The notes beneath the pieces are model-generated. The model saw nothing but the letters and a program-made list of their open reading frames with translations. It ran no database searches and was not told the DNA's origin. The position numbers were made by a program, and so were the translations under genes. Shown in pieces: positions 34,414 through 45,892 of a DNA stretch of 64,000 bases. The DNA is from an uncultured Alistipes sp. (GTDB taxonomy: Bacteria > Bacteroidota > Bacteroidia > Bacteroidales > Rikenellaceae), in NCBI GenBank assembly GCA_947177225.1, contig CAMWTS010000001.1, positions 1 through 64,000 on the forward strand, read 5' to 3'. Each line of letters begins with the position of its first letter. Within the stretch, counting starts at the first letter, position 1.

Positions 34414-35497
34414 TTCTGTTGTCCTCCATCATTTTAATGAATTTATCGAATAGATAGGTGCTGTCCTGCGGTCCGGGAGCACTTTCGGGGTGATACTGTA
34501 TCGAGAAGATCTTGTCGGCCGCCGACTCCATGCCCTCTACGGTAGAGTCGAGCAGATTGATATGCGTCACTCGCAGCGGTGTCTGCCGGAGCGACTCCTC
34601 GTCCACGGCATAATTGTGATTCTGACTCGTGATCTCTATTCGTCCCGTATCGAGGTTCTTGACCGGGTGGTTGCCGCCACGGTGGCCGAACTTCATCTTG
34701 AATGTGCGTGCACCGTATGACAAAGCGATAAGCTGGTGTCCCAGGCATATGCCGAATATGGGTAGCCGGCCGCGCAATGCCTCTATCGTGCGGCCTACCT
34801 CCTCCACATCGACCGGGTCGCCCGGACCGTTGGAGATAAATATTCCGTCGGGATTGAAAGCCATGATCTCTTCGGGAGTGGAGTCGAACGGGACGATGGT
34901 CACATTGCACCCTTTCTGGTTGAACTGGCGTATGATGTTGTATTTTATGCCGCAGTCGATGGCCACGATGTCGTATTTGTGGTTGGGCGTACGCGAGAAC
35001 CATCGCTTCTTGCAGCTCACCCGACGCACGCCGTCGCGCGGAATCTCCGTTTCGCGAATCATCTGCATCACCTCGTCGTGAGGCATGCCGTAGTCGACAA
35101 TAGCGGCTTTCTGACAACCCTCACTGCGTATTATGCGGGTTATCATGCGGGTGTCGACACCGCTTATGCCGGGTATGTTCAGCTCTTCGAACACTTCGTC
35201 GAGAGTCTTCGTGTAGCGGAAGTTGCTCGGTGCGTCGTTGCACTCGCGAACCACCATGCCCCCGATCGTTGGGAACTTCGTCTCATAGTCTTCGTCGGTT
35301 ATGCCGTAGTTGCCTATCAGCGGATAGGTCATAACCACGATCTGATTGGTGTACGACGGATCGGAGAGAATCTCCTGATAACCCACCATCGAGGTATTGA
35401 ACACCAGCTCGCAGACCGTGTTGCGGTCGGCGCCGATGCCGTAGCCGGGAAACTCCCGTCCGTTTTCGAGTACCAGTTTTTTGTTAAAGGGTTTCAT
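34406..35497 (-). CDS. carA: Carbamoyl-phosphate synthase small subunit (glutaminase)
   Basis: 363 aa. C-terminal glutamine amidotransferase class I triad: nucleophile Cys in FGICLGHQL, His and Glu in [14 protein letters not shown]. The N-terminal half has the usual [20 protein letters not shown] and [11 protein letters not shown] motifs. It releases ammonia from glutamine for CarB. ATG at 35497 follows the pyrC stop by 1 nt; an earlier start would extend into pyrC and is not needed. Second gene of the pyr operon. Confidence 0.95.
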   Translation of the reverse strand: MKPFNKKLVLENGREFPGYGIGADRNTVCELVFNTSMVGYQEILSDPSYTNQIVVMTYPLIGNYGITDEDYETKFPTIGGMVVRECNDAPSNFRYTKTLDEVFEELNIPGISGVDTRMITRIIRSEGCQKAAIVDYGMPHDEVMQMIRETEIPRDGVRRVSCKKRWFSRTPNHKYDIVAIDCGIKYNIIRQFNQKGCNVTIVPFDSTPEEIMAFNPDGIFISNGPGDPVDVEEVGRTIEALRGRLPIFGICLGHQLIALSYGARTFKMKFGHRGGNHPVKNLDTGRIEITSQNHNYAVDEESLRQTPLRVTHINLLDSTVEGMESAADKIFSIQYHPESAPGPQDSTYLFDKFIKMMEDNRNA

Positions 35498-35498
35498 T

Positions 35499-36785
35499 CT
35501 ATCTTGTGTTTGTTTTGTCCATGTAAACCACACGGCCGTCGACCATCGTCATGAAGGTGCGACCCTTGACCGCCATGCCGTCGAAAGGCGTACTGCGTCC
35601 CATCGATGCGAATCCGGAGGGATCGATGCGATACTCCGCCTCCAAATCGAACAGCGCAATGTCGGCCGCCTCCCCTTTGGCAAGTGCGCCGCCCAGACGG
35701 AAGACGCGGCGCGGATTGGCGCTCATCAGTTCCAGAAGCCGTCCGAGAGTGATTATACCGGTGCATACGAGATGAGTATACAATACCGGAAAAGCCGTCT
35801 CCAAACCGACCACTCCCATTGCACTGTGTTCCAGTCCGCGCGACTTCTCTTCGGCCGAGTGGGGAGCATGGTCGGTGGCAATCATGTCGATCGTGCCGTC
35901 GGCGATGCCGCGCAGCAGAGCCTCTCGGTCGGCTGCCGAGCGTATGGGCGGATTCATCTTCCAGCGTCCGTGCTCCTGCAAATCCTCGTCGGTGAAGACC
36001 AGATAGTGGGGCGCCGTTTCGCATGTCACTCTGACACCACGACTCTTGGCGCGACGTATCAGCTCGACGCTCTGCATGGTCGATATATGACAGACATGAT
36101 AGCGGCAGCCGGTCTGCTCGGCCAATGCGATATCGCGCTCCACCTGCCGCCACTCGCTTTCCGAACAGATGCCGCGGTGGCCGTGACTGGCTGCATAGCC
36201 TCCGTCGTGGATATAACCTCCGTGCAGCAACTCGTCGACCTCGCAGTGTGCGGCTATTATGAAATCGTTGTCGGCGGCTGCACGCATTGCCTGCCGCATC
36301 ATATCCTCGCTTTGTACTCCGCTGCCGTCGTCGGAAAATGCCGCGACCGAATCTTTCAGAAGTGCGAAATCCACCGGTTCGAGACCTCGGCGGCCACGTG
36401 TAATGGCGGCATAGGGTATTACCTTGACCTGCGCATCTTCGGCTATTATCTCCAACTCGCGTTGCAGGTTCTCTCGGCAGTCGGGCACCGGATCGAGATT
36501 GGGCATCGCACACACGGTGGTGTATCCGCCGCGTGCGGCGGCAGCCGTTCCGGTGGCAATACGCTCCTTGTAGCCGTAACCGGGTTCGCGCAGATGGACA
36601 TGCACGTCCACCAGCCCGCTCGATGCCACCAGTCCGCGGGCATTGATGACCATGTCGCCGCTGTCGGGTTCTATGCTGTCGGCAATGTCTGAGATGATAC
36701 CGCGCTCGACGGCGATATCTTTGATCTTCGAGGCGTCGTCGCCAGGTATCGTGCAGCTCTTTATTATGATTCGTTGATCGGTCAT
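35499..36785 (-). CDS. pyrC: Dihydroorotase
   Basis: 428 aa, the type I (multifunctional-like, PyrC-type amidohydrolase) length. Metal ligands are seen in VDVHVHLREPG (HxH), in HCEVDELL and in CHISTMQSVELI (His), with the catalytic Asp in MIATDHAPH. It closes carbamoyl aspartate to dihydroorotate, step 3. It is the first gene of the nine-gene operon; its ATG (36783-36785) lies just 3 nt after a terminator-like hairpin, so expression is probably set by attenuation. Confidence 0.94.
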   Translation of the reverse strand: MTDQRIIIKSCTIPGDDASKIKDIAVERGIISDIADSIEPDSGDMVINARGLVASSGLVDVHVHLREPGYGYKERIATGTAAAARGGYTTVCAMPNLDPVPDCRENLQRELEIIAEDAQVKVIPYAAITRGRRGLEPVDFALLKDSVAAFSDDGSGVQSEDMMRQAMRAAADNDFIIAAHCEVDELLHGGYIHDGGYAASHGHRGICSESEWRQVERDIALAEQTGCRYHVCHISTMQSVELIRRAKSRGVRVTCETAPHYLVFTDEDLQEHGRWKMNPPIRSAADREALLRGIADGTIDMIATDHAPHSAEEKSRGLEHSAMGVVGLETAFPVLYTHLVCTGIITLGRLLELMSANPRRVFRLGGALAKGEAADIALFDLEAEYRIDPSGFASMGRSTPFDGMAVKGRTFMTMVDGRVVYMDKTNTR

Positions 36786-36788
36786 ATT

Positions 36789-36818
36789 AAAAAAAAATAG
36801 GCGACTTCAAAAGTCGCC
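36789..36818 (-). promoter_or_regulatory. Candidate attenuator of the pyr operon
   Basis: On the minus strand GGCGACTT-TTG-AAGTCGCC (36811-36818/36800-36807) is followed by TATTTTTTTTT, ending 3 nt before the pyrC ATG. An upstream copy of CGACTT (complement at 36846-36851) could pair with the 3' half AAGTCG (minus-strand copy 36802-36807), forming an alternative, antiterminator-like stem. Confidence 0.65.
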
Positions 36819-36956
36819 GATAAATTATTTAAGACAAATGTAACAAAGTCGATCGATTGCAGAGGCTGATGCTGTACATCTGCACTTTTCGTGTGAGATG
36901 CCTTGCATATCGCTATGTAAGCCGGGCAGTACGTCATCGTCTCGTTTTATTTCGGG

Positions 36957-36988
36957 CAAAGGTAAGCATATTTCGGGTTATGTCCAAG
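36957..36988 (-). promoter_or_regulatory. Candidate promoter of the pyr operon
   Basis: Minus strand TACCTTTG (36957-36964) 20 bp after CTTG (36985-36988, one mismatch to TTTG). It would give a leader of about 165 nt that includes the hairpin. Confidence 0.55.
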
Positions 36989-37070
36989 CAAAAACGGGGG
37001 AGATTTTTTGCGTTTTCGCATTTTGCGGAATTGTTAAAAAAAAGTTGAAAAAAGTTCCCGGCGGCATTTT

Positions 37071-37098
37071 TTTGTCGACTGGAATTGTCCTACATTTG
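37071..37098 (+). promoter_or_regulatory. Candidate promoter of the pur operon
   Basis: TACATTTG at 37091-37098 with TTTG at 37071-37074 (16 bp, short of the usual 19-20; a T-run at 37067-37070 sits at the better spacing). It gives a purE leader of about 265 nt. Confidence 0.5.
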
Positions 37099-37299
37099 CG
37101 ACATGATTTTCTTGTCAGGACAGATATGCGACAGACAATCTCTGCACCGAAAGCGGAGACCGATTGCCCGACGAGGCAACATGGGGCAAAACGCATCTTC
37201 TTGTTCACCGCACGAAGATTGCGGCCGCGACGCAAGAATCTCCGTACACATGCCGGCGACTATACAATCGGGATTGTGCGACATATTATATAAGGTATG

Positions 37300-37336
37300 A
37301 CGACCGCTATGAACATATAGCGGCCGTCTTGTTTTT
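37300..37336 (+). promoter_or_regulatory. Candidate attenuator before purE
   Basis: An 11-bp stem with one A-C mismatch (37300-37310/37317-37327) followed by CTTGTTTTTT. It stands 31 nt before the purE ATG. Upstream, TTGCC (37164-37168) can pair with GGCAA (37175-37179) or, as TTGCCC, with GGGCAA (37184-37189), which gives switch-like alternatives. Confidence 0.6.
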
Positions 37337-37367
37337 TGAGGTTTAATATACGATAAGATAACTGATT

Positions 37368-37835
37368 ATGAAAGTTGGAGTGATAATGGGTTCGACCAGC
37401 GACTGGGAGGTGATGTCGGCAGCCGTCGACATGCTGGTACAGCTCGGCATACCATGTGAGAAACGAGTAGTGAGCGCACATCGCACACCGCAGCTCATGT
37501 ACGATTACGCCTCGACGGCACGCAGCCGTGGCATCGACGTCATCATAGCCGGTGCAGGAGGAGCCGCGCATCTGCCGGGTATGGTGGCTGCAATGACCTC
37601 GCTGCCGGTCATCGGCGTTCCGGTCAAGTCGCGGGCACTCAACGGACTCGATTCGCTGCTGTCGATCGTGCAGATGCCTGCCGGCGTGCCGGTAGCCACG
37701 GTGGCCATCAACGGAGCCAAGAACGCGGCACTCATAGCGGCATCGATCCTCTCGCTGCAAGACAAGGCCCTGGCCGAGCGGCTCGACGCATTCCGCGCCC
37801 GACAGACTGCCGATGTACTCGAAGCTGAATTGTAG
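37368..37835 (+). CDS. purE: N5-carboxyaminoimidazole ribonucleotide mutase
   Basis: 155 aa, class I PurE. Signature [14 protein letters not shown] and the catalytic [13 protein letters not shown] (with the active-site His) followed by [12 protein letters not shown] are complete. It converts N5-CAIR, the PurK product, into CAIR. First gene of the purine operon; its start is 31 nt after the attenuator-like hairpin. 5 nt separate it from purK, so the paired enzymes are made together. Confidence 0.95.
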   Translation: MKVGVIMGSTSDWEVMSAAVDMLVQLGIPCEKRVVSAHRTPQLMYDYASTARSRGIDVIIAGAGGAAHLPGMVAAMTSLPVIGVPVKSRALNGLDSLLSIVQMPAGVPVATVAINGAKNAALIAASILSLQDKALAERLDAFRARQTADVLEAEL

Positions 37836-37840
37836 CGGCC

Positions 37841-38947
37841 ATGACCAGAACGATAGGCATAATAGGAGCCGGACAGCTGGGACTGATGATCGCACAGGCT
37901 GCGGCCGAGTTGGGCGCACGGACGATATGCCTCGATCCGTCGGCCGACGCACCCGCATTCAAGGTGTGCGACGAACACATCGTGGCGCCATTCGACGACA
38001 TTGCGGCATTGGAGGAGTTGTGCGGCCGCAGCGATGTTGTCACCTACGAATTCGAGAATGTTCCGGGCGACATTCTCCGCTCGCTCACCGAACGTTACAA
38101 CATAAAGCAGGGCATCGGATCGCTGATCGACTCGCAGGACCGCCTGCGGGAGAAGAGCCGCGCCGTCGAGAGCGGACTGCGATGCGCACGCTTCGCAGAT
38201 ATCGCCGATCGCGAAACATTGAAGACAAAGGCGGCCGAGTTCGGATACTCCTGCATATTGAAAAGCCGCAGACTCGGCTACGACGGTCACGGGCAAGCGG
38301 TGATCCGCAGCATCGACGATCTGGCCGATGCGGAGAGACTGCTGTCGGTGCCTTGCATACTCGAAGAGTTCGTCCGTTTCGATTATGAGGCGAGCGTCAT
38401 ATGCGTCGGAGATGAAAAGAACGGATATATCCACTTCCCCGTGGGGCGCAATGTACATTCGGGCGGCATACTCGATCTGTGTATCGTTCCCGCTCCGGAG
38501 ATGAGCGACGACCTGCGCCGGCGCATGGTGGAAAAGAGCGAGGAGTTCATGCGCCGCAACCGCTATCGCGGCATCTTGGCCATAGAGTATTTCGTGGCCG
38601 GCGATGACTTCTTCTTCAACGAGATGGCACCGCGCCCCCACAATAGCGGTCACTACACCATAGAGGGCTGCACTACCGACCAGTATCGTGAGTTGTGCCG
38701 CTATCTGCTGGACATGCCGCTCGAAGAGCCGCAGTTGAAGGCTACCACAGTAATGAAAAACATACTCGGCCAGGATCTGGCCGCCGCAGAGACCATAGCG
38801 GCCGAGAGCCGCGACGATGTCTACGTACATCTATACGGCAAGAGCGAGAGTCTTCCCAAGCGCAAGATGGGACACATCACATTCGTCGGACTCGACGGCA
38901 GAGGATACGACGAAGTATGGAGAGATAAATTCGTAAAACAGAACTAA
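37841..38947 (+). CDS. purK: N5-carboxyaminoimidazole ribonucleotide synthase
   Basis: 368 aa ATP-grasp enzyme. Starts with the [18 protein letters not shown]ossmann loop; DYEASVI and [13 protein letters not shown] belong to the ATP-grasp core and [17 protein letters not shown] is the metal-binding end typical of PurK. It uses ATP and bicarbonate to make N5-CAIR from AIR. Product goes to PurE, encoded just upstream. The ATG lies 5 nt after the purE stop. Confidence 0.95.
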   Translation: MTRTIGIIGAGQLGLMIAQAAAELGARTICLDPSADAPAFKVCDEHIVAPFDDIAALEELCGRSDVVTYEFENVPGDILRSLTERYNIKQGIGSLIDSQDRLREKSRAVESGLRCARFADIADRETLKTKAAEFGYSCILKSRRLGYDGHGQAVIRSIDDLADAERLLSVPCILEEFVRFDYEASVICVGDEKNGYIHFPVGRNVHSGGILDLCIVPAPEMSDDLRRRMVEKSEEFMRRNRYRGILAIEYFVAGDDFFFNEMAPRPHNSGHYTIEGCTTDQYRELCRYLLDMPLEEPQLKATTVMKNILGQDLAAAETIAAESRDDVYVHLYGKSESLPKRKMGHITFVGLDGRGYDEVWRDKFVKQN

Positions 38948-38957
38948 CATATAGGAT

Positions 38958-41900
38958 ATGGCTGATTACCGCATCTATGTAGAGAAATATCCGGAGTTCG
39001 GCGTCGAAGCCGAAACACTCCGCCACGAGCTAAACAACAATCTGTCGCTGTCGATAGGAGAGCTGCGGCTGTTGAACGTCTACGACCTGTTCGGCTTCTC
39101 GGAGGAGCTGCTCGAAAAGAGTCGCTACACGGTCTTCGGAGAGATCGTCACCGATCGTGTCAGCGACGAATGCGACTTGCAGGGCAAACGCTATCTGGCC
39201 ATCGAGTATCTGCCCGGGCAGTTCGACCAGCGTGCCGCTTCGGCCGTCGACTGCGTCAGACTGATCGACCCCACGGCCGACGTGCGCATACGCAGCGCCC
39301 GGCTTATGATATTCGACGAGGGTGTCGACGACGAGCAGATGGCACGAATCGAACACTACTGCATAAATGCCGTCGAATCGCGCCGCAAGCGGCTCGACAT
39401 ATTGTCCGACTCGGAGCATGCGGCCGTCAAGCCCGTTGCCCGACTCGACGGTTTCACATCGATGACCGCGGAGGAGTTCGAACCGTTCTGCAAACGATAC
39501 GGCCTTGCGATGAACGCCGACGATCTGGGCGAAGTGGTGGAATACTTCCGCCGAGAGCAGCGCGACCCCTACGAAACCGAGTTGCGCATACTCGACACCT
39601 ATTGGAGCGATCATTGCCGCCACACGACGTTCACCACCGAGATCACCGAGATCACGGTCGATGAGTCGTTCATCAGCGACGAGATAGGTGCATCGTTGAA
39701 ACTGCTTGCCGACATACGCCGCGAATTGGGACGCGAGCAAAAAAGTCTGTGCCTTATGGAGCTGGCGACCATCGGCGCCCGTTATCTGAAAAAGTGCGGC
39801 AAACTCGACGATCTGGAACAGAGCGAAGAGAACAACGCATGCAGCATATTTGTCAATGTCGATGTCGACGGGCAGACGCAACGCTGGCTCTTGCAATTCA
39901 AGAACGAAACGCACAATCACCCCACGGAGATCGAGCCGTTCGGCGGAGCCTCGACATGTCTGGGCGGTGCCATTCGCGACCCGTTGTCGGGACGCAGCTA
40001 TGTCTATCAGGCCATGCGCGTCACGGGTGCCGGCGACATATACAAGAGCGTAGCGGAGACTCTCGACGGCAAACTGCCGCAGCGCATCATATCACACAAG
40101 GCTGCCGCAGGATATTCGAGCTACGGCAATCAGATAGGTCTGGCCACAACCCACGTACGCGAGATATATCACCCCGATTACGTGGCCAAGCGTCTGGAAG
40201 TGGGCGCGGTTGTCGGTGCTGTCAAGGCCGACGACGTGCGTCGGGAAACGCCCGTTGCAGGCGACGTGATACTGCTGCTCGGCGGTCGCACCGGCCGCGA
40301 CGGCATAGGCGGTGCCACCGGCTCGTCGAAAGAGCACAATGAGAACTCTTTGGAGGAGTGCAGCTCGGAGGTGCAAAAGGGCAATGCGCCCGAAGAGCGC
40401 AAGCTCTCGCGTCTGTTCCGCCGCCGCGAAGTGACGCGACTTATCAAAAAATCGAACGACTTCGGTGCCGGTGGCGTCAGCGTGGCCATCGGCGAGCTTA
40501 CGGAGGGTCTTGACATATATCTCGATCGCGTACCGGTCAAGTACGACGGTCTTAACTCCACCGAACTCGCCATCAGCGAATCGCAGGAGCGTATGGCCGT
40601 CGTGGTCGAGCGCAAGGATATGGAGCGATTCATGGAGCTGTGCCACGAGGAGAACGTCGAGGTGACCCATGTCGCCGACGTGACCGATACCCGCCGCATG
40701 CGAATGTACAACGGAGGGCAGCTCGTAGTGGATCTTGCACGCGAATTTATCGACAGCGCAGGAGCCAGACATTATACCCGAATAGAGATCGGTGCCGTAG
40801 AGAATCGCAATCCTTTCGAGCGCAGAATCGATGGAGGCGACCTTGCGGAGCGCATGTGCAACAATCTCTCTGACGACAATGTCGTATCGCAAAAGGGACT
40901 TATCGAGATGTTCGACTCCACGATCGGAGCTTCTACCGTGCTGATGCCCTTCGGCGGTCGCACGCAGACCACCGAGACGCAGGTTTCGGTGCAGAAGCTG
41001 CCCGTAGGCGATGCTTTCACATCGACGGCAAGCATCATGGCCTACGGCTATAATCCGTTCATCACCTCGTGGAGCCCTTATCACGGTGCGGCATACGCTG
41101 TCGTGGAGTCATGCGCCAAGGTCGTGGCGGCAGGTGCCCGCTACGACAAGATGCGTTTCTCATATCAGGAGTATTTCGAACGAATGACCACACCTCTGTC
41201 GTGGGGCAAACCTCTGGCCGCCCTGCTCGGAGCGTTGAAAATGCAGGTGGCATTGGGGCTGCCTTCGATCGGAGGCAAGGACTCGATGAGCGGCACGTTC
41301 CGCGATATCGATGTGCCGCCGATGCTGATGGCTTTCGGTATTACGACAGTCGATGCCGGCAAGGTGATAAGCCCGGAATTCAAGCATGCCGGCAACAACA
41401 TTTATATTATACGTCACCGTCCGCAGCCGGACATGATGCCCGACACCGAGGCCTTGAAGCGAAACTTCGATTTCGTGGCCGATAAAATTGCCGACGGCAC
41501 TATCGTCGCGGCATACGCCGTTGGGTTCGGAGGCGTGAGCGAAGCTCTGTCGAAGATGTCGTTCGGCAACCGGGTGGGTGCCGATATCGAGTGCGACGAG
41601 CAGTCACTGTTCGACTACTCTTACGGTTCGATCGTTGCGGAGTGTCGCAGCAAGCTCGACTTCGAGGCTGCCGAGCTGCTCGGTTGCACCGTGGACCGTC
41701 CGGTGCTGACGATCAACGGCTGCGCCATGCCGATCGACGATCTGCTGGCGGCCAATACCCGCCGGTTCGCAACGATATACCCCGATCGCGGCTCAGCAGG
41801 CAGCACGACGCGCCAGAGCGACTGCACCGATGCGGCCATGACATATCCGGGCGAACCGGTCGACAAAGTCGAGGTCTACATTCCGGTATTCCCCGGTACC

Positions 41901-42668
41901 AACTGCGACTACGATACGGCTCGCGCATTCCGTCGCGCCGGAGCCTCCGTTCGCACATCTGTTTTCCGAAATCTCAGCTCCGACGACATATTCTCATCGA
42001 TCGACGAGATGCAGCGCAATATCGACTCGTGCCACATATTCGTGCTTAGCGGCGGCTTCTCTGCCGGCGACGAGCCCGACGGCAGCGGCAAGTTCATTGC
42101 CAATGTATTGAACAACCGCAAGGTGGCCGATGCCATACATGCACTGCTCGATCGCGGCGGACTGATTCTGGGTATCTGCAACGGTTTCCAGGCTCTTGTC
42201 AAATCGGGATTGCTGCCCTATGGGCGTCTGGGCTGTGTAACGCCCGAATCGCCGACGCTTTTCCGCAACGATATCAACCGCCACATATCGCAGATCGTCG
42301 AAACGCGCGTGGGTACCACGGCATCGCCATGGCTCTCGTCGTTCAACGTGGGCGACCGGCATGCGATAGCCGTAAGCCACGGCGAAGGCAAGTTCGTGGT
42401 AAGCGAGGAGTTGGCCGAGAAGCTGTTTGCCGCAGGGCAGGTGGCATTCCAGTATGTCGACCCCGACGGATATGCCACAACCGACGCACCTCACAATCCC
42501 AATGGCTCGTCATACGGCATCGAGGGAATAATCAGCCCGAGCGGACAGATACTCGGCAAGATGGGACACACCGAACGCTACGAAGAGGGGCTCTACAAGA
42601 ATATATCCGGCGACAAGCATCAGGACATATTCGCCAATGCGGTGGCATATTTCACACAAAGAAAATAG
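38958..42668 (+). CDS. purL: Phosphoribosylformylglycinamidine synthase (single chain)
   Basis: 1236 aa, the large single-polypeptide FGAM synthase (large PurL), not the PurSLQ complex. The FGAR/ATP half shows [13 protein letters not shown] near 215 and [10 protein letters not shown] near 775; the C-terminal glutaminase (about 975-1236) has the nucleophile in [11 protein letters not shown] and the His/Glu pair in [19 protein letters not shown] context. It turns FGAR into FGAM with glutamine and ATP. Ten nt after purK. The inserted low-similarity stretch around 450-475 is Glu/Ser-rich. Confidence 0.95.
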   Translation: MADYRIYVEKYPEFGVEAETLRHELNNNLSLSIGELRLLNVYDLFGFSEELLEKSRYTVFGEIVTDRVSDECDLQGKRYLAIEYLPGQFDQRAASAVDCVRLIDPTADVRIRSARLMIFDEGVDDEQMARIEHYCINAVESRRKRLDILSDSEHAAVKPVARLDGFTSMTAEEFEPFCKRYGLAMNADDLGEVVEYFRREQRDPYETELRILDTYWSDHCRHTTFTTEITEITVDESFISDEIGASLKLLADIRRELGREQKSLCLMELATIGARYLKKCGKLDDLEQSEENNACSIFVNVDVDGQTQRWLLQFKNETHNHPTEIEPFGGASTCLGGAIRDPLSGRSYVYQAMRVTGAGDIYKSVAETLDGKLPQRIISHKAAAGYSSYGNQIGLATTHVREIYHPDYVAKRLEVGAVVGAVKADDVRRETPVAGDVILLLGGRTGRDGIGGATGSSKEHNENSLEECSSEVQKGNAPEERKLSRLFRRREVTRLIKKSNDFGAGGVSVAIGELTEGLDIYLDRVPVKYDGLNSTELAISESQERMAVVVERKDMERFMELCHEENVEVTHVADVTDTRRMRMYNGGQLVVDLAREFIDSAGARHYTRIEIGAVENRNPFERRIDGGDLAERMCNNLSDDNVVSQKGLIEMFDSTIGASTVLMPFGGRTQTTETQVSVQKLPVGDAFTSTASIMAYGYNPFITSWSPYHGAAYAVVESCAKVVAAGARYDKMRFSYQEYFERMTTPLSWGKPLAALLGALKMQVALGLPSIGGKDSMSGTFRDIDVPPMLMAFGITTVDAGKVISPEFKHAGNNIYIIRHRPQPDMMPDTEALKRNFDFVADKIADGTIVAAYAVGFGGVSEALSKMSFGNRVGADIECDEQSLFDYSYGSIVAECRSKLDFEAAELLGCTVDRPVLTINGCAMPIDDLLAANTRRFATIYPDRGSAGSTTRQSDCTDAAMTYPGEPVDKVEVYIPVFPGTNCDYDTARAFRRAGASVRTSVFRNLSSDDIFSSIDEMQRNIDSCHIFVLSGGFSAGDEPDGSGKFIANVLNNRKVADAIHALLDRGGLILGICNGFQALVKSGLLPYGRLGCVTPESPTLFRNDINRHISQIVETRVGTTASPWLSSFNVGDRHAIAVSHGEGKFVVSEELAEKLFAAGQVAFQYVDPDGYATTDAPHNPNGSSYGIEGIISPSGQILGKMGHTERYEEGLYKNISGDKHQDIFANAVAYFTQRK

Positions 42669-42696
42669 TATTAACAACTTAAATAATCTCCACACT

Positions 42697-43416
42697 ATGA
42701 AACAGCTCGAACAACTCTACGAGGGAAAGGCAAAGCAGGTATTCAAGACCGACAATGAAGATATCATCGTGATTCACTATAAGGACGACGCGACGGCATT
42801 CAACAACATCAAGAAAGCCAAGATCGAAAACAAGGGCGTGCTGAACAACCGCATATCGACACTCATATTCGAGTATCTGCGCAACAAGGGCATCGAGACC
42901 CACTATATCGAGACGATCAACGACCGCGACCAGATATGCCGCAAGGTGTCGATCATTCCCTTGGAGGTGATCGTGCGCAACATCATAGCAGGTTCGATGG
43001 CCAAGCGTCTCGGCATAGAGGAGGGCACCAAGCCGTCGAACGTCATCTACGACATCTGCTACAAGAAAGACGAACTGGGCGATCCGCTTATCAACGATCA
43101 TCACGCGGTGGCAATGGGCATCGTCACGTATGACGAACTGGCTCACATATACGACATGACCGGCCGCATAAACGAGGCTTTGCAGGAATTGTTCTCCGAG
43201 ATGGGCATAACGCTGGTCGATTTCAAGATCGAGTTCGGCCGCACATCGAAGGGCGAGATAATCCTTGCCGACGAGGTAAGCCCCGATACATGCCGTCTGT
43301 GGGACAGCCAGACTAACGAGAAGCTCGACAAAGACCGTTTCCGTCGCGATCTGGGACGCGTGCGCGAAGCCTATGAGGAGATTCTCGACCGTCTGACCAA
43401 GTGCTTATCGAAATAA
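42697..43416 (+). CDS. purC: SAICAR synthase
   Basis: 239 aa, the usual bacterial length. Starts [19 protein letters not shown] and carries [29 protein letters not shown] and [14 protein letters not shown], all diagnostic. It joins aspartate to CAIR with ATP. ATG at 42697 is the family start; the frame extends upstream into the gap after purL but without homology. Ten nt before purF. Confidence 0.95.
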   Translation: MKQLEQLYEGKAKQVFKTDNEDIIVIHYKDDATAFNNIKKAKIENKGVLNNRISTLIFEYLRNKGIETHYIETINDRDQICRKVSIIPLEVIVRNIIAGSMAKRLGIEEGTKPSNVIYDICYKKDELGDPLINDHHAVAMGIVTYDELAHIYDMTGRINEALQELFSEMGITLVDFKIEFGRTSKGEIILADEVSPDTCRLWDSQTNEKLDKDRFRRDLGRVREAYEEILDRLTKCLSK

Positions 43417-43425
43417 CGGACGATA

Positions 43426-44847
43426 ATGTTGAAGGATTCCGATATGATATTCGGCGATGACCTGCACGAGGAGTGCGGCGTATTCGGCGTATTCGGTGTC
43501 GACGATGCCGCCAACCTCTCTTACTACGGGCTGCATGCTTTGCAGCACCGCGGTCAGGAGGCATGCGGCATAGTGGCGGTCAACGATGGCGGTGAGTTGC
43601 ATGTAGTCAAGGGCGAAGGTCTGGTGACGGAGGTGTTCAACCACTCCAACCTGTCGACTCTCGACGGCAGCATGGCCATAGGCCACGTGCGCTACTCGAC
43701 TACCGGAGGCGGAGGATTGCTCAATGTGCAGCCATTCGTATTCCGTCACTTCACGGGCGATTTCGCATTGGCACACAACGGCAATCTGGTCAACTCGCGC
43801 GAGCTGACACACTACTTGGAGATGCGCGGCAGCCTGTTCCACTCGACCTCCGACAGCGAGATACTCGCTCACCTCATAAAAAAGGAGAGCAACGAATCCG
43901 ACCGCATATTCGCTATCATCGATGCACTCAACATGTTGGAGGGTGCGTTCGCATTTCTCATTATGACGCGCAACCGCATCTATGCCTGTCGCGACAAATA
44001 CGGTCTGCGCCCGCTGGCCATCGGCCGTTTGGGCAACGGCTATGTCATCAGCAGCGAGACATGCGCCATGGATATCGTCGGCGCCGAGTATATCCGCGAC
44101 ATAGAGCCGGGCGAGATTGTCACCATCGACGCGCACGGCATACGCAGCCGCGACTACTCGAAGTACAAGCGTCACTGCATGTGTGCGATGGAGTATATCT
44201 ACTTCTCGCGCCCCGACAGCGATATCGAGGGTTGCAACGTGCATGCGTTCCGCAAGCATACGGGACGCCTGCTCTACAAGGAGGCACCCGTGGAGGCAGA
44301 TGTGGTGATCGGCGTACCCGATTCGAGTCTGAGTGCCGCCATAGGTTTTTCGGAGGCCAGCGGCATTCCCTACGAAATGGGACTCATTAAGAACAAATAC
44401 ATAGGCCGCACCTTTATCCAGCCATCACAGCAGATGCGCGAAAAGGGTGTGCGCATGAAACTGTCGGCCGTGCGCAGTCTTGTCAAGGACAAGAGCGTCG
44501 TACTGATCGACGACTCCATAGTTCGCGGAACCACGTCGCTCAGAATAGTGCGGCTGTTGAAAGAGGCCGGAGCACGCGAAGTGCATGTGCGCATAGCCAG
44601 CCCGGCCATAAAACACCCATGTTTCTACGGTGTCGACATGTCGACCTACGACGAATTGCTGTGTGCCAGCAAGAGCAAGGAGCAGGCGCGCGAAGCAATC
44701 GAGGCCGACTCGTTGGAGTTTCTGTCGGAGGAGGCGTTGCTCGAAGCCGGCAAACGAAGCGAACTGTGCATGGCCTGCTTCAACGGCCGTTATATGACCG
44801 ATCTGTATCGCAGCGCAGAGCAGACGGATAGAGATAAAAACTGTTAA
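43426..44847 (+). CDS. purF: Amidophosphoribosyltransferase
   Basis: 473 aa. The catalytic N-terminal Cys of the glutaminase domain is in [11 protein letters not shown], so a propeptide of about a dozen residues ([16 protein letters not shown]) is removed, as in the Bacillus-type enzymes that also carry a [4Fe-4S] cluster. The PRPP loop [14 protein letters not shown] is complete. It commits PRPP to purine synthesis. A second ATG six codons in is possible. C-terminal Cys residues (ELCMACFNG) could ligate the cluster. Confidence 0.95.
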   Translation: MLKDSDMIFGDDLHEECGVFGVFGVDDAANLSYYGLHALQHRGQEACGIVAVNDGGELHVVKGEGLVTEVFNHSNLSTLDGSMAIGHVRYSTTGGGGLLNVQPFVFRHFTGDFALAHNGNLVNSRELTHYLEMRGSLFHSTSDSEILAHLIKKESNESDRIFAIIDALNMLEGAFAFLIMTRNRIYACRDKYGLRPLAIGRLGNGYVISSETCAMDIVGAEYIRDIEPGEIVTIDAHGIRSRDYSKYKRHCMCAMEYIYFSRPDSDIEGCNVHAFRKHTGRLLYKEAPVEADVVIGVPDSSLSAAIGFSEASGIPYEMGLIKNKYIGRTFIQPSQQMREKGVRMKLSAVRSLVKDKSVVLIDDSIVRGTTSLRIVRLLKEAGAREVHVRIASPAIKHPCFYGVDMSTYDELLCASKSKEQAREAIEADSLEFLSEEALLEAGKRSELCMACFNGRYMTDLYRSAEQTDRDKNC

Positions 44848-44860
44848 CTTCTTGGAATTT

Positions 44861-45886
44861 ATGGCAAAAAGTTATGAAGAGGCCGGAGTGAATCTGGAAG
44901 CCGGATACGAGGTCGTAAAACGTATAAAATCGCATGTGGCATCGACCGCGCGCCAAGGCATGATGGGCAATATCGGAGCTTTCGGCGGCATGTTCGACCT
45001 GGCGTCGCTGGGTATCAAAGAGCCGGTACTGGTTAGTGGCACCGACGGTGTCGGCACTAAGCTCAAACTCGCATTCGAGATGGACAAGCACGACAGCATA
45101 GGCATCGATGCCGTGGCCATGTGCGTCAACGACGTGCTGGCACAGGGCGCCGAACCGCTTTTCTTCCTCGATTATGTTGCCGTCGGCCACAACGAACCGG
45201 CAAAGATCGAGGCAATAGTTGCGGGTGTTGCAGAGGGTTGCCGCCAGGCCGGTTGTGCCCTCATAGGCGGCGAGACCGCCGAGATGCCGGGCATGTACGG
45301 CGGCGGCGAGTACGACATAGCAGGCTTCACGTGCGGCGTGGTGGAGCGTTCGAAGCTCATCGACGCATCGAAGGTCAAGGCGGGCGACGTGCTCGTGGGT
45401 TTGGCATCGAGCGGCGTCCACTCCAACGGATTCAGCCTCGTGCGCAAGATCGTCGCCGACAGCGGGCTCGATCTGCATGCACCATGCGAAGGTCTGGGCG
45501 AGGCTCCTCTGGGCGAGGTGTTGCTTACACCCACACGAATCTACGTCAAGTCGGTGTTGCGTCTGTTGCAGGAGTGCGACGTGCACGGTATCAGCCACAT
45601 TACGGGTGGCGGATTCGACGAAAACATTCCGCGCATTTTGCACGACGGCCAAGGAATCGAAATCGACGAGGGTTCGTGGGAGATACTGCCCGTATTCCGC
45701 ATGCTCGAAGAGCGTGGCGGCATATCGCATCGCGAGATGTTCAACATCTTCAACATGGGTATAGGCATGGTCGTGGCACTCGACGCTTCGCAGGCCGAGC
45801 GCGCAATAGCCATACTCGAAGAGTGCGGCGAGCGGGCGAGCGTCATAGGTCGTGTGACCGACAAAGAGGGTGTAACGATAGGGTAG
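44861..45886 (+). CDS. purM: Phosphoribosylformylglycinamidine cyclo-ligase (AIR synthetase)
   Basis: 341 aa. Contains [34 protein letters not shown] and [20 protein letters not shown], the hallmarks of PurM. It uses ATP to close FGAM to AIR. ATG at 44861 is preferred over a TTG three codons earlier. Thirteen nt from purF, six from purN. Structurally related to a domain of PurL. Confidence 0.95.
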   Translation: MAKSYEEAGVNLEAGYEVVKRIKSHVASTARQGMMGNIGAFGGMFDLASLGIKEPVLVSGTDGVGTKLKLAFEMDKHDSIGIDAVAMCVNDVLAQGAEPLFFLDYVAVGHNEPAKIEAIVAGVAEGCRQAGCALIGGETAEMPGMYGGGEYDIAGFTCGVVERSKLIDASKVKAGDVLVGLASSGVHSNGFSLVRKIVADSGLDLHAPCEGLGEAPLGEVLLTPTRIYVKSVLRLLQECDVHGISHITGGGFDENIPRILHDGQGIEIDEGSWEILPVFRMLEERGGISHREMFNIFNMGIGMVVALDASQAERAIAILEECGERASVIGRVTDKEGVTIG

Positions 45887-45892
45887 CGTAGC

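Larger units (their letters stand above)
36786..37367. other. Gene-free divergent regulatory region between pyr and pur operons
   Basis: 582 bp without a credible gene. It contains the leftward pyr leader with the hairpin at 36789-36818, a leftward -7 element at 36957-36964 with CTTG at 36985-36988, another at 36835-36842, a rightward -7 TACATTTG at 37091-37098, and the pur leader ending in the hairpin at 37300-37336. The frames seen here are short and compositionally non-coding. Confidence 0.7.

Noticed and set aside
37100..37336. 6S RNA, SRP RNA or RNase P RNA
   Set aside because: I did not find the closing long helix of 6S RNA or the conserved SRP/RNase P motifs; a leader ending in an attenuator fits better.
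36857..37346. Short rightward and leftward frames between the pyr and pur operons
   Set aside because: They overlap each other, have skewed composition, lack family motifs and cover the promoter/leader region.
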